Of a DNA stretch of 64,000 bases, positions 55,397 through 64,000 are shown piece by piece. The stretch lies in NCBI RefSeq assembly GCF_039614715.1, contig NZ_CP154857.1, positions 1,612,001-1,676,000 on the forward strand, written 5' to 3'. Numbering within the stretch: position 1 is the stretch's first letter; every line of letters starts with the position of its first letter. The notes beneath the pieces were generated by a model. That model was not told the origin of the DNA. It saw only the letters and a program-made list of their open reading frames with translations, and ran no database searches. The stretch is from Microbacterium sp. AZCO. GTDB taxonomy: Bacteria; Actinomycetota; Actinomycetes; Actinomycetales; Microbacteriaceae. The position numbers were made by a program, and so were the translations under genes.

Positions 55397-56533
55397 ATGA
55401 CGGACCGACTCGACCAGCTGATCACCGACCTGATCGCCCGCGGCGAACTCCGAGACGCGCAGTATGCGATCGGGCTCGACAACGCCATCGTCACCACGAA
55501 GGCGTTCGGCGGCGCCGACCTCGACAGTCGCTTCTGCATCTTCTCTTCGACGAAGCCGATCTTCGCCTCCCTGCTCTGGCGCCTGATCGACCAGGGTCGG
55601 CTCCGTCTCGGCACCCGCATCGTCGAGGTCTGGCCCGAGTTCGGCCAGCACGGCAAAGACTCGATCACCATCGAGCATCTGCTGCTGCACACGGCCGGCA
55701 TCCCGAGCCCGATGATCACGCCGGAGGCGATCGGCAGCCGGGCCTCCCGCGCCCACGAGATCGAGCAGTGGCCGCTCGAACTGGAGTCGGGAACGGCGTA
55801 CACCTACCACCCCTTCTCGGCCGGCTGGGTACTCGCCGAGGTGGTGACGCGCATCACCGGGATGCCGCACGGCGAGGCTCTCCGCTCGGAGATCCTGGAG
55901 CCGCTCGGCATCGACCGACTTGAGCTCGGTGTGCCGGTCGAGCGGCTCGGCGACGTCCGACGGATCGACTACATCCGCGAGGCTCCGTTCGACGTCTTCG
56001 AGGCTGTCACGGGCCAGCCCTCCCCGCCCGCCGATCCTGATGTTGAGGAACCTTTCGACATCCGCGGCTTCGCAAACGACCCCGTCGTGATCGGCGCCGG
56101 TGCGCCGGGGGGCGGCGCGATCTCGAACGCGGCATCCGTCGCCACGTTCTATCAGGCACTGCTGCACAATCCCGCGCACCTCTGGAGCGACGAGATCCTC
56201 GCCGACGCGACGACGAACATCCGAAACACATTCCCCGATGGCCTCGCGCTCGGCGCCCCCGCCAACCGTACGATCGGTCTGATCATCGCCGGCACCGGTC
56301 ACCGCCGGTTCACCCTTCCGCAGCACGGGATCGACCTCGTGATGCACCCGTTCGCACCTGCGGTCTCACCGCAGACCTTCGGCCACGGCGGCGGAGGCGG
56401 TCAGATCGCGTTCGCCGATCCGACGACCGGCGTCTCATTCTGCTTCCTGTCGAACGTCATCGACCGAGACGCGTTCGGTGCATTCCAGAACCAGCAGGAC
56501 ATCATCGAGGCCGCCGTCACCTCGATCATATGA
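55397..56533 (+). CDS. Serine-hydrolase esterase of the beta-lactamase family
   Basis: The 378-residue protein has the SxxK motif in FCIFSSTKPIFASLL (Ser near residue 50) and a Tyr in YTYHPFSAGWVLAEV that fits the second catalytic motif. It resembles EstB-type esterases rather than true beta-lactamases. No signal peptide is seen, so it likely acts in the cytoplasm. It is the last gene of the plus-strand cassette and is followed by a strong terminator. A role in removing acyl groups is plausible. Confidence 0.8.
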   Translation: MTDRLDQLITDLIARGELRDAQYAIGLDNAIVTTKAFGGADLDSRFCIFSSTKPIFASLLWRLIDQGRLRLGTRIVEVWPEFGQHGKDSITIEHLLLHTAGIPSPMITPEAIGSRASRAHEIEQWPLELESGTAYTYHPFSAGWVLAEVVTRITGMPHGEALRSEILEPLGIDRLELGVPVERLGDVRRIDYIREAPFDVFEAVTGQPSPPADPDVEEPFDIRGFANDPVVIGAGAPGGGAISNAASVATFYQALLHNPAHLWSDEILADATTNIRNTFPDGLALGAPANRTIGLIIAGTGHRRFTLPQHGIDLVMHPFAPAVSPQTFGHGGGGGQIAFADPTTGVSFCFLSNVIDRDAFGAFQNQQDIIEAAVTSII

Positions 56534-56547
56534 GATCCCCCCGGAAC

Positions 56548-56590
56548 GTGACCCGCATCGACCCGAACGATGCGGGTCACACTCTTTTCC
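56548..56590 (+). terminator. Strong terminator between two convergent operons
   Basis: GTGACCCGCATCG (56548-56560) and CGATGCGGGTCAC (56568-56580) form a perfect 13-bp stem with a 7-base loop, then ACTCTTTTCC. Confidence 0.85.
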
Positions 56591-56645
56591 GACGCGTTTC
56601 CGACGCAATGCGTCGAGCATCACGTCCTGCTCCCCGCAGGGGCAC

Positions 56646-57845
56646 TCACACGATCTCGAACAGCCCCGCCGCGCCCTGTCCCCCGCCGATGCACATTGTC
56701 ACGACGGCGAGCTTCGCTCCGCGGCGACCTCCCTCACGCAGAACGTGTCCCACCATGCGAGCCCCTGACATGCCGTAGGGGTGGCCGATCGAGATGGCGC
56801 CACCGTTGACGTTGAGCTTCTCGGGATCGATGCCGAGCGCGTCGCGGCAGTAGACGACCTGGGATGCGAATGCTTCGTTGAGCTCCCAGAGATCGATGTC
56901 GTCGACCCCGAGTCCCTCGCGACGCAGCAGCTCGGTGACGGCGGGAACGGGCCCGATGCCCATCTCGTCGGGTGCGACGCCGGCGACCGCGATGCCCCGG
57001 AAGACTCCGAGGGGCGCGAGTCCGCGACGGGATGCCTCGTCCTCGGCCATCACGACGGTCGCAGCGGCACCATCTGAGAGCTGGCTCGCGTTGCCCGCGG
57101 TCACCGACGACACCGCCGCGGCGACTCCGTCCGCGAGCACGGGCCGCAGCGCCGCAAGGTCGTCGATCGTGGTCGACGGACGATTGCCCTCGTCGCGGTT
57201 CAGCAGCGTGTCGCGGAACGTGACCTCGCCGCTCTCGCGGTCGAGGACGCTCTGCACAGTAGCCAGAGGCACGACCTCGTCATCGAAGCGACCCGCCTCC
57301 TGCGCGGCGGCGGTGCGCTGCTGCGATGTCAGGGCGTAGGCATCCTGAGCATCGCGGGAGATCCCGTACCGCTCGGCGACGATCTCGGCGGTATTCAGCA
57401 TCGGGAGGTAGATGCCCGGAGCGGTCTCCTTCAGCCAGGGGTCCGCGGCGCGGTGGGTGTTCATGTGCTCGTTCTGCACGAGCGAAACCGACTCGACGCC
57501 TCCGGCGACGGCGATGCGCAGATCGCCGTTCACGACCTGCGCCGAGGCGAGAGCGATCGACATGAGCCCCGACGCGCACTGGCGATCCACCGACATCCCG
57601 GGCACCGACACCGGCAGCCCCGCACGCAGTGCCGCCTGGCGAGCGATGTTGCCCCCCGTCGCACCCTGCTGCAGCGCCGCCCCGAAGATCACATCATCGA
57701 CCTCCGCCGGGCCGATTCCGGCGCGCTCGACGACCGATGCGATGACGTGACCGGCGAGCTCCTGCGGCTGCGTGTTGTTGAACGCCCCCCGGTACGCCTT
57801 CGCGATCGGCGTACGCGCAGTACTGACGATGACGGCTCTCGACAT
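56646..57845 (-). CDS. Acetyl-CoA acyltransferase (beta-oxidation thiolase)
   Basis: The 399-residue thiolase has the nucleophile Cys in SVDRQCASGLMSIA, His in GGAISIGHPYGMSGARM and the second Cys in VTMCIGGGQGAAG. GEGG-like ATVQSVLDRESGEVTFRD is a family insertion. It would cleave 3-oxoacyl-CoA, the last step for the acyl-CoA cassette encoded on the other strand. It is the last gene of the glycosidase operon. GAGGGAG lies five bases before the ATG. Confidence 0.88.
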   Translation of the reverse strand: MSRAVIVSTARTPIAKAYRGAFNNTQPQELAGHVIASVVERAGIGPAEVDDVIFGAALQQGATGGNIARQAALRAGLPVSVPGMSVDRQCASGLMSIALASAQVVNGDLRIAVAGGVESVSLVQNEHMNTHRAADPWLKETAPGIYLPMLNTAEIVAERYGISRDAQDAYALTSQQRTAAAQEAGRFDDEVVPLATVQSVLDRESGEVTFRDTLLNRDEGNRPSTTIDDLAALRPVLADGVAAAVSSVTAGNASQLSDGAAATVVMAEDEASRRGLAPLGVFRGIAVAGVAPDEMGIGPVPAVTELLRREGLGVDDIDLWELNEAFASQVVYCRDALGIDPEKLNVNGGAISIGHPYGMSGARMVGHVLREGGRRGAKLAVVTMCIGGGQGAAGLFEIV

Positions 57846-57870
57846 GGCACTCCCTCGTGGTGACGGGTGG

Positions 57871-59163
57871 TCAGCGGACGGACTTGATCGGCCAGATCGC
57901 GACGGCACCGAGCAGCGAGAGCACGATGGCGACGGGGAAGAGCCCGACATAGCCGAAGATCGCGATGACGATGCCGGACGCCACCGGGCCGATGGTCGCC
58001 GGAAGCGACGCGGCGATGTTGATGACCCCCAGGTCCTTGCCGAACGACTTCGCCGAGGGCAGCACCTGACTCATGAGCGCCGTGTCGACGGCGACATACA
58101 TGCCGAACCCGAGAGCGAGGATCGCGAACATCACACCCCAGCCCACGATGGTCGGCCAGAACCAGGGCACGAACAGGGCGAGAGCCATGGCGACGGAGGC
58201 ACCGAAGACGAACGGCTTGCGCCGCCCGAAGCGGTCAGAGAGAGGGCCCGAGACGACCGTACCGAGGATGATCCCCACCAGGCCGATGAAGCCGAACAGA
58301 GGAATGAAATCCTGCGGCCGCTTGATGCCGATGTAGTCCGAGAGGACATAGAACTGGTACCCGATCACCATGTTGTAACCAGTAAAGAGCACGAGCCGCG
58401 CCGTGAATGCCCAGAAGAAGTCGGGGTGCTTGATCGGGTTGACCCAGAACGTCCGGACGAAGTCCATCCATCCGAGCTTGTCGATGTGGATCTCGCGGCT
58501 GGAGTGGTCGGGGTTGAAAGCCACGAACAGCAGCAGCACGCCGACGGCGAGCGCCGCGAAGACCATGTACCCGACTCGGTAACTGTCGGTGAGAGCAGCT
58601 GCGACGATCGAGCCGACGACAGCTCCGGTCATGAGCGCGATGCCGGATACCGCGGCGAAGGTGCCGCGACGGTGAAGCGGCACGCGGTCGGGAAGAATCG
58701 CCGAGAACGGACCCTGCACGAACGCCATGGCGACCTGTACGAAGAACCAGGCGATCGTGATGCCCCAGACGCTGCCTGCGAACGCCATGCCGACGAGCGC
58801 GAGCGCCACGACGAGCGAGCCGAGGACGATCCACGGCGTGCGGCGCCCGAAGCGGCTGCGGGTGCGGTCGGAGATCTGACCCGCGATCGGGCCCGCGATA
58901 AGCGAGCCTGCGCCGCTGACCGACAGGACGAGCGCGAGATTGAACTCCTTGTTGGCCGGGTCCATCAACTCGATCTGGAACGGCACGAGCACGCCGGGGA
59001 TCGCACTGATCATCGCGATCACGAGGCCGGCTGGGAACACCCAGCGGATGAGTCGATTGATCGACCCGCGGACCAGGGGCGGCGGATCCTCGTTTCCGTC
59101 GGCGGCGTCGATGAAGGCCGCTTCGAGGTCGGCAGCGGCAGATTCGGGGAGAGGGGTGGTCAT
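57871..59163 (-). CDS. MFS transporter, sugar/glycoside type
   Basis: The 430-residue protein has about 12 hydrophobic helices and the loop GQISDRTRSRFGRRTPWIVLGS, which resembles the GPH/oligosaccharide or glycoside cation symporter group. SGPLSDRFGRRKPFVFGA is a second motif A copy in the middle loop. It lies between the GH78 gene and the thiolase gene, so uptake of a glycoside or its aglycone is likely. Confidence 0.82.
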   Translation of the reverse strand: MTTPLPESAAADLEAAFIDAADGNEDPPPLVRGSINRLIRWVFPAGLVIAMISAIPGVLVPFQIELMDPANKEFNLALVLSVSGAGSLIAGPIAGQISDRTRSRFGRRTPWIVLGSLVVALALVGMAFAGSVWGITIAWFFVQVAMAFVQGPFSAILPDRVPLHRRGTFAAVSGIALMTGAVVGSIVAAALTDSYRVGYMVFAALAVGVLLLFVAFNPDHSSREIHIDKLGWMDFVRTFWVNPIKHPDFFWAFTARLVLFTGYNMVIGYQFYVLSDYIGIKRPQDFIPLFGFIGLVGIILGTVVSGPLSDRFGRRKPFVFGASVAMALALFVPWFWPTIVGWGVMFAILALGFGMYVAVDTALMSQVLPSAKSFGKDLGVINIAASLPATIGPVASGIVIAIFGYVGLFPVAIVLSLLGAVAIWPIKSVR

Positions 59164-59226
59164 TTCGCGTCCTGGTGAATGCGGGTGGGTGGATGAGGAA
59201 GCGGATCCGGATCGCTGATTCGGGTG

Positions 59227-61788
59227 TCAGAAGTGGTACGAACCGCTGCCGACCGCGTGCACGTCACCGCCCCAGTGCACGACTGCTGTCGTGTTGGCGG
59301 GGATTGTGACGTCGAGCGATTCGGTAGTCCAGTGGATGCCGACCTCGCCGTACGGGGTCAGCAGTGTGCGCGCACAGAACGTCAGCGGCACATCGGTGCG
59401 CGGCGCAATGACGATCCTCTTGTAGCCGGGCGCAGCGGCCTGGATTCCCGCGATCTCACGAGTGATCCAGTCATCGACAGCACCGAATGCGTAATGGTCC
59501 AGGCTCGAGGTCGTCGGCATGCCATCGGGGGCGATCGCATCCCAGTTCTCCCAGATCGCGGTCGCACCCTGGTCGACCTGGTACAGCCAGGATGGCATTC
59601 GGTCCTCCCAGACCAGCCCGACGGCGAGGTCAGGGCGTCCGATCTCGACGAGGACATCCAGCAGATACGGGGTCGCGACGAAGCCCGTGTCGAGCAGCCC
59701 GTCGTTATCGTCGAGGATGCTGACCAGCTTCGCCCCGTACGCCATCCGTCGCTCATCCGGCACGAGTCCGAAGGCGAAGGCGAGCACGTACCCCCCCATG
59801 AGCGGTGTCGGGAGCTCGTCGGCGGACATGAAGACACGCTGGATCGCAGCTTTCGTCGCCTCCGCTTCCTCGAGGTAGCGGTGATGATCGGCATCACGGT
59901 CGAGCAGACGCGCCACCTGCGCGAACAGGCTGAGCGATCGGTAGCCGAAGAACGGAGCGACGTAGAACGCCGATGACCGCGTGTTGTCCCAGTCGCCTTC
60001 CTTCTGGTGCTGGCTGGGAATCAGCCATTCGCCGAAGTGGAAGCCGGTGTTCCAGAGGTGTCGGTCCAGTTCCTCCGGGATGTCGTCGGAACCCCGCATG
60101 TGGCGCGCGGTATCGATGACGCTGTCGCACCACGCCTTCATTGACGCGTACGAGCGCTCGAGGACGGCGGTGCTCCCGGTCGCTCGGTAGATCTCCCACG
60201 GCACGATGACCGCAGCATCGCTCCACCCCGCGATGCCGGTGACACCGGTCGTTCCGAACTGCGCGCTCATCCTGAGCGACAGCGATTCGTAGAGCGTCGT
60301 GAACGGTACGGTCATCGGCACGACACCGTCGGGAAGCTGGTCGGCTTCGAGGTTGCGCAGCCACGCCTCGAGGAACGAGGTCATATCCTCGTTGGCGTAC
60401 GCCGCGGGGGCGTACATCTGGATGTCCCCCGTGAATCCCGCCTTCTCCCGAGTGGGGCAGTCCGTCGGAATGGACATCGTGTTGTTGCGCTGCGACCAGA
60501 CCACGTTCTCGTGAAGTCGGTTCAGCCGCGCGTCCGAACTCTCGAACGAACCGGCCGAATCCTTCGGCGTCGAGAGCACCACTGCCTCGAAGTCGGCGAG
60601 GTCGATCGCCTCGAGCCCGGTGACCCGCAGATACCGGAAGCCGTGGAACGTGAAGATCGGCTCATAGATCTGCGGCTTCCCGTCGGAGACATAGACGTCC
60701 TTCTGGCCGGCCAAGGTGCCGTTGAAGTACTCGCCGTCAGGTGTCGTGGCCTCGAAGTGCTCGAGGGCGACCTCCGTGCCGTGGGGAGCGTCGATGCGCA
60801 CCCGCACCCGGCCGGCCACGATCTGACCGAAGTCGATGATCCGGTCGCCGGACGGCGCGATGTGCAGGGACACGGCAGGGAGCACCGCGACCGCGCGAAT
60901 CGGCTCCAGGGGCTGCGCGACGAGGTTGTCGTATCCCAGGTTGACCACCCGAGCTCGCTGCGCGACGGAAGGAATCGCCGTGGCGTCATACCGCTCGCCC
61001 CAGTACAGATCCGACGATTGCACGGGTCCCGTACGGCAGGTGACCGCGTCGTCGGAGCTCACGATCTGCGTCGTGCCGTCGGCGTATTCCAGTTCGAGTT
61101 GGAAGAGCACCGCGGGGGTTTCGCGTTGAGCGTGGGACAGCGGTCTGGTCACCGGACAGTGGTACCAGCCGTCGCCGACGTACATCGACAACTCGTTGCC
61201 ACCCACGCGCAGAAAGGCGGTCACATCGTACGTCTGCACGTACAGCCGACTTCGATAGACCGAGAACTCGGGCGCCAGCTCACGATCATCGGGGCGCACG
61301 CCGTTGACGGTGAGCCGGTACGCTCCGAGCGCGGTCGCGTACAGCCGAGCGCGCCGCACCGCGCCGTCGAGGCGGAAATCGCGCAGGAACTCCACGGCGG
61401 GCGGCTGGGTGCCGTGCCCCCAACCTTCGGCCGCCGGCCGCGGGATCGTGCTCTCGGCCCATTGCGCCCGCCAATCGTCGGCGAAGAGCGCCGTCTCGAA
61501 TCCGGCTGACGCGGAGGCCGTATGACCGTGGTTGTCGGTCACCGTCACTGTCCATCGGTACTCCGTGCGACTGCGCAGCGGTTCACCGGCGTACGCGATG
61601 AAGGACTGTGCGTCAGAGTCGACGCGACCGGAATCCCATACGGTGAGCGGCCCCGCTGTGACCACGATGCGGTACGAGCTCTGCACCGTGTCCCGTGCAG
61701 AGGAGCGGAGCATCCAGGAGAACTCTGGTGTCTGATCGATGCCCAGCGGCTCGATGCGATTCAGGGTGCGCAGGCGAGCGAGTTCCAT
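59227..61788 (-). CDS. GH78 alpha-L-rhamnosidase
   Basis: The 853-residue enzyme removes terminal alpha-L-rhamnose. N-terminal beta-sandwich domains (FETALFADDWRAQW, FLRDFRLDGAVRRARLYATALGAYRLTVNG) precede the catalytic (alpha/alpha)6 barrel with DCPTREKAGFTGDIQMYAPAA, GWSDAAVIVPWEIYRATG and WNTGFHFGEWLIPS, segments that hold the acidic catalytic residues of GH78. No signal peptide is seen, so cleavage is intracellular after import. The ATG at 61788 has GGGGG seven bases upstream; the earlier GTG overlaps the esterase stop by four bases. Confidence 0.88.
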   Translation of the reverse strand: MELARLRTLNRIEPLGIDQTPEFSWMLRSSARDTVQSSYRIVVTAGPLTVWDSGRVDSDAQSFIAYAGEPLRSRTEYRWTVTVTDNHGHTASASAGFETALFADDWRAQWAESTIPRPAAEGWGHGTQPPAVEFLRDFRLDGAVRRARLYATALGAYRLTVNGVRPDDRELAPEFSVYRSRLYVQTYDVTAFLRVGGNELSMYVGDGWYHCPVTRPLSHAQRETPAVLFQLELEYADGTTQIVSSDDAVTCRTGPVQSSDLYWGERYDATAIPSVAQRARVVNLGYDNLVAQPLEPIRAVAVLPAVSLHIAPSGDRIIDFGQIVAGRVRVRIDAPHGTEVALEHFEATTPDGEYFNGTLAGQKDVYVSDGKPQIYEPIFTFHGFRYLRVTGLEAIDLADFEAVVLSTPKDSAGSFESSDARLNRLHENVVWSQRNNTMSIPTDCPTREKAGFTGDIQMYAPAAYANEDMTSFLEAWLRNLEADQLPDGVVPMTVPFTTLYESLSLRMSAQFGTTGVTGIAGWSDAAVIVPWEIYRATGSTAVLERSYASMKAWCDSVIDTARHMRGSDDIPEELDRHLWNTGFHFGEWLIPSQHQKEGDWDNTRSSAFYVAPFFGYRSLSLFAQVARLLDRDADHHRYLEEAEATKAAIQRVFMSADELPTPLMGGYVLAFAFGLVPDERRMAYGAKLVSILDDNDGLLDTGFVATPYLLDVLVEIGRPDLAVGLVWEDRMPSWLYQVDQGATAIWENWDAIAPDGMPTTSSLDHYAFGAVDDWITREIAGIQAAAPGYKRIVIAPRTDVPLTFCARTLLTPYGEVGIHWTTESLDVTIPANTTAVVHWGGDVHAVGSGSYHF

Positions 61789-61790
61789 GG

Positions 61791-62792
61791 TCACGCCCCC
61801 GCGTGCTCCGCGACACACCGCTCGGCAACCCACATGGCGATCGTTGCGAGCGTCCGCTGCGCCTCGGGCAAGCCGGGCCGGTTGAGATGACCGTGGGCGA
61901 CGTCGCGGGCGAGCTGCACGTCGACCTCGACCCCCACTTCGCGGAGCTGGTCGGCGTATCGCTCACCCGACGCGCGAAGGCCGTCGTACTCGCAGTTGAT
62001 GATGAGCGTGGGGGGTAGAGCGGCAAGGGCGTCGGAGTCGCTCACGCCGGCGATGGCATACGCAGTCGCGTCGGCTGCCGGCGCGCCCAAGTAGTTCTCC
62101 ATCACGGGCTCGATCACCTCGGGAGTGAAGGCCATGGCTGCGGGCAGATCGGCCAGCTTGGTCGCGAGTTCGTCGGACGCCGCCGGCAGGACGGCGTGCA
62201 CAACCGGATACGCCAGCACGACCGCGGCAGGCTGGGTAGCGCCCGCAGCAATCAGTCGGAGGGCGACGCCGGCCGTGAGGCATGCGCCGGCGCTCGCTCC
62301 GCCGATGACGATGCGCGACGGATCCACACCGAGGGTTGCGGCGTGTCGCACCGCCCACTCGAAGACCGCGACGAGGTCGTCGCTGGGAGCCGGGAAGTGA
62401 ACTCCTCCGAGGCACAGGCGGTAGTCGACGGAGATGACCACCGCGGCGGAGCGATTCACGATCTCACGGGCGACAGCGTCGGCCTCAGGCATGTCGAGAT
62501 CACCGCCGAGGAACGCGCCGCCATGGCACCAGATGAGGAGCGGTCGCGCCGCACCATCGCCAGGGACATCGCCATGCGGACGATAGATGCGCACCGGCAC
62601 GGGCTGGGCGGGCGATGGCACGGTCGCCTCGCGCACATCAGCCGCGGGCTTGAGGTACCCGGCCTCGGCAGACTGCGGCAAGGTTAGCCGGGCGACGAGC
62701 TCGTGGTCGCCACCCTGGTCCTCCCCGTTGGCGGCGGCAGCTTGCAGCGCTGCGGCCACCGCTGCCACACGCTCCCAGTACACGTCCGTCAT
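61791..62792 (-). CDS. Alpha/beta-hydrolase esterase (HSL type)
   Basis: The 333-residue esterase has the oxyanion motif CHGGAFLGGD, nucleophile elbow GGASAGACLT, an Asp in NCEYDGLRASGE and a His near VAHGHLNR. It probably removes acetyl or acyl groups from a sugar or aglycone. It lies between GH3 and GH78 genes with only a few bases to each; GGAAGG lies nine bases before the ATG. Confidence 0.85.
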   Translation of the reverse strand: MTDVYWERVAAVAAALQAAAANGEDQGGDHELVARLTLPQSAEAGYLKPAADVREATVPSPAQPVPVRIYRPHGDVPGDGAARPLLIWCHGGAFLGGDLDMPEADAVAREIVNRSAAVVISVDYRLCLGGVHFPAPSDDLVAVFEWAVRHAATLGVDPSRIVIGGASAGACLTAGVALRLIAAGATQPAAVVLAYPVVHAVLPAASDELATKLADLPAAMAFTPEVIEPVMENYLGAPAADATAYAIAGVSDSDALAALPPTLIINCEYDGLRASGERYADQLREVGVEVDVQLARDVAHGHLNRPGLPEAQRTLATIAMWVAERCVAEHAGA

Positions 62793-62794
62793 GG

Positions 62795-64000
62795 TCAACA
62801 TCCTTCCCCGCGAGAAGCGGCCATCAGCGTGTCGACGTCGTCGCGCGACACGGAATCTCCGAGCAGGTTCACGATCTTCTGCCACGGAAGCGACCCGAGC
62901 ATGCGCAACGCCTCAGGTTGCGCCATCGCGCGCAGGAGGTCGGACTGAAGGGTGTCCAGCAGCACCGGGCCGACGATCGAATGCTCGAACCATTCCTGTG
63001 CGGTCGAGCCCATCGTCAGCTCGCGGTCGACCCGATCGCCCACAAGATCGATCGTCGTCTCGGCGTCCACCGCGAAAGCGTCACGCCCGAGGATCACGCG
63101 ATATGAGCCGGGGGTCACGGCCCAGTCGTGCAGGTCGACGTCCCAGTAGGCGAACGCCCGGCGGTCGAGCTCGAGTTCGACCTCGACCGCACCTCCCGCG
63201 GGCACGTGCACTTTGCGGAATGCGCGGAGTTCGCGGGCACTGCGCTGCACGGTGCCGAGGGCTGAAGCATCCACGTAGACCTGCACGACGTGCGCACCGT
63301 CGCGGGTACCGGTGTTCTCGACCGTGACACGCACCGTCGCGGTGTCGTCACCCGTCACGGTGACGGTGAATCCCGACGTGCGGAAGGTGGAATAGCTCAA
63401 GCCGTGTCCGAACGGGTAGCGCACGGGGATTCCGCGCGTCGCGTACCAGCGGTAGCCCACGAGCGTCCGCTCACCGTAGACGACGTGACCCTGCTCACCG
63501 GGGAAGTTCCCGAAGGCAGGCGTGTCCGCGATGCGCAGCGGAATCGTCTCGGCCAAGCGCCCCGACGGGTTCACGACCCCGAAGACGACGTCGGCGATGG
63601 CCGCGCCGCCCGCCTGGCCGAGAAGGAATCCGTCGAGGATCGCATCGACGTCGTCGTGCCAGCCCTCCAGGCCCACGACTCCGCCGTGGGAGAGGACGAC
63701 GACGGTCTTCGGCGCGGCAGCCGCCACCGCGCGAATCAGCGCGATCTGCGCGGTAGGAAGTTCTATCGTCGTGCGGTCGTAGCCCTCCGATTCGTCGGAT
63801 TCGGCGAGCCCCGCGAAGATCACGGCGACTTCGGAGCGGGATGCCGCAGCCACGGCCGCTCCGCAAAGGTCGAGGTCGTCACCGCGCCCGTCGAGGGTGA
63901 ACCCCGCGGCGAACTCGATGCTCGCGGAGTGCGCTGTGGCTGCGTCGAGGAAGGCCTCCGATCGCACGGCGTTGACGTGCGAGCTGCCGCCGCCCTGGAA
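62795..64000 (-). CDS. GH3 beta-glucosidase-family protein, 5' end beyond the window
   Basis: The visible 401 codons are the C-terminal part. They include FQGGGSSHVNAV at the edge, GLAESDESEGYDRTTIELP (the general-acid region), FGVVNPSGRLAETIP, YPFGHGLSYSTF and a fibronectin III-like domain (TVENTGTRDGAHVVQVYV). These match GH3 beta-glycosidases. The N-terminal domain with the nucleophile is outside the window. It is followed at two bases by the esterase gene. Confidence 0.85.
   Translation of the reverse strand, partial: FQGGGSSHVNAVRSEAFLDAATAHSASIEFAAGFTLDGRGDDLDLCGAAVAAASRSEVAVIFAGLAESDESEGYDRTTIELPTAQIALIRAVAAAAPKTVVVLSHGGVVGLEGWHDDVDAILDGFLLGQAGGAAIADVVFGVVNPSGRLAETIPLRIADTPAFGNFPGEQGHVVYGERTLVGYRWYATRGIPVRYPFGHGLSYSTFRTSGFTVTVTGDDTATVRVTVENTGTRDGAHVVQVYVDASALGTVQRSARELRAFRKVHVPAGGAVEVELELDRRAFAYWDVDLHDWAVTPGSYRVILGRDAFAVDAETTIDLVGDRVDRELTMGSTAQEWFEHSIVGPVLLDTLQSDLLRAMAQPEALRMLGSLPWQKIVNLLGDSVSRDDVDTLMAASRGEGC

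Noticed and set aside
55397..56533. True beta-lactamase (resistance gene)
   Set aside because: It has SxxK but lacks a signal peptide and the usual class C motifs further on; the context is acyl catabolism, so an EstB-like esterase is more likely.

Overview
The window is high-GC actinobacterial DNA, most likely from a Microbacterium-type member of the Microbacteriaceae. The support is qualitative: strong GC bias, frequent GTG starts, many 4-base start/stop overlaps, many TANNNT boxes 6-8 bases before start codons (leaderless-type promoters), and family-typical gene content. No database comparison was possible.

Region 1 (1-37.5 kb) looks like ordinary chromosome. It opens with small membrane proteins, a class II glutamine amidotransferase, and a small lipoprotein divergent from a 1,384-residue SARP-type regulator. 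That regulator combines winged-helix/BTAD, nSTAND ATPase, one transmembrane helix and a beta-propeller, and four ATATC repeats phased at 22, 22 and 11 bp lie upstream of it. Next come the branched-chain amino-acid genes ilvD-ilvB-ilvN-ilvC and trehalose genes otsA-otsB. A ketone-body-type set follows: thiolase, scoB and scoA (acetoacetate CoA-transferase) under a divergent IclR regulator. Beside it is a nine-gene unit, livK-G-F-H-M, acyl-CoA ligase, TetR, D-3-hydroxybutyrate dehydrogenase and alpha/beta hydrolase, with seven consecutive 4-base overlaps. The region closes with MarR/MFS, tRNA-Lys(CTT), a HisN-like phosphatase, a lipoprotein, MFS, gamma-glutamyltransferase, a YaeQ protein and a flavin amine oxidase.

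Region 2 (37.5-43.7 kb) looks like a mobile-element remnant. It starts at a fragment resembling the 3' end of a tRNA or tmRNA. It then carries a divergent regulator/Xis-like pair with 14-bp direct repeats, an actinobacterial-element hypothetical protein, an AbiE-like overlapping regulator/nucleotidyltransferase pair, and a MobF-type relaxase-helicase. No integrase or conjugation channel is visible.

Region 3 (43.8-64 kb) is accessory metabolism. A RhaD-like aldolase and an FMN-dependent alpha-hydroxy-acid dehydrogenase sit behind a strong promoter with a LacI-type palindrome. An ABC-2 exporter is followed by a NarL-type two-component system and a membrane-anchored esterase. Last are two convergent operons meeting at a strong terminator. 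One is an acyl-CoA cassette (dehydrogenase, SDR, MaoC, acyl-CoA ligase, serine esterase). The other holds GH3 glycosidase, esterase, GH78 alpha-L-rhamnosidase, MFS transporter and thiolase. Together they suggest, as an inference, uptake and deglycosylation of an acylated rhamnoside followed by beta-oxidation of its acyl part.

Two tandem-repeat arrays (15.3 and 19.7 kb) each lie exactly between convergent genes. No CRISPR array, insertion sequence or rRNA gene was seen.
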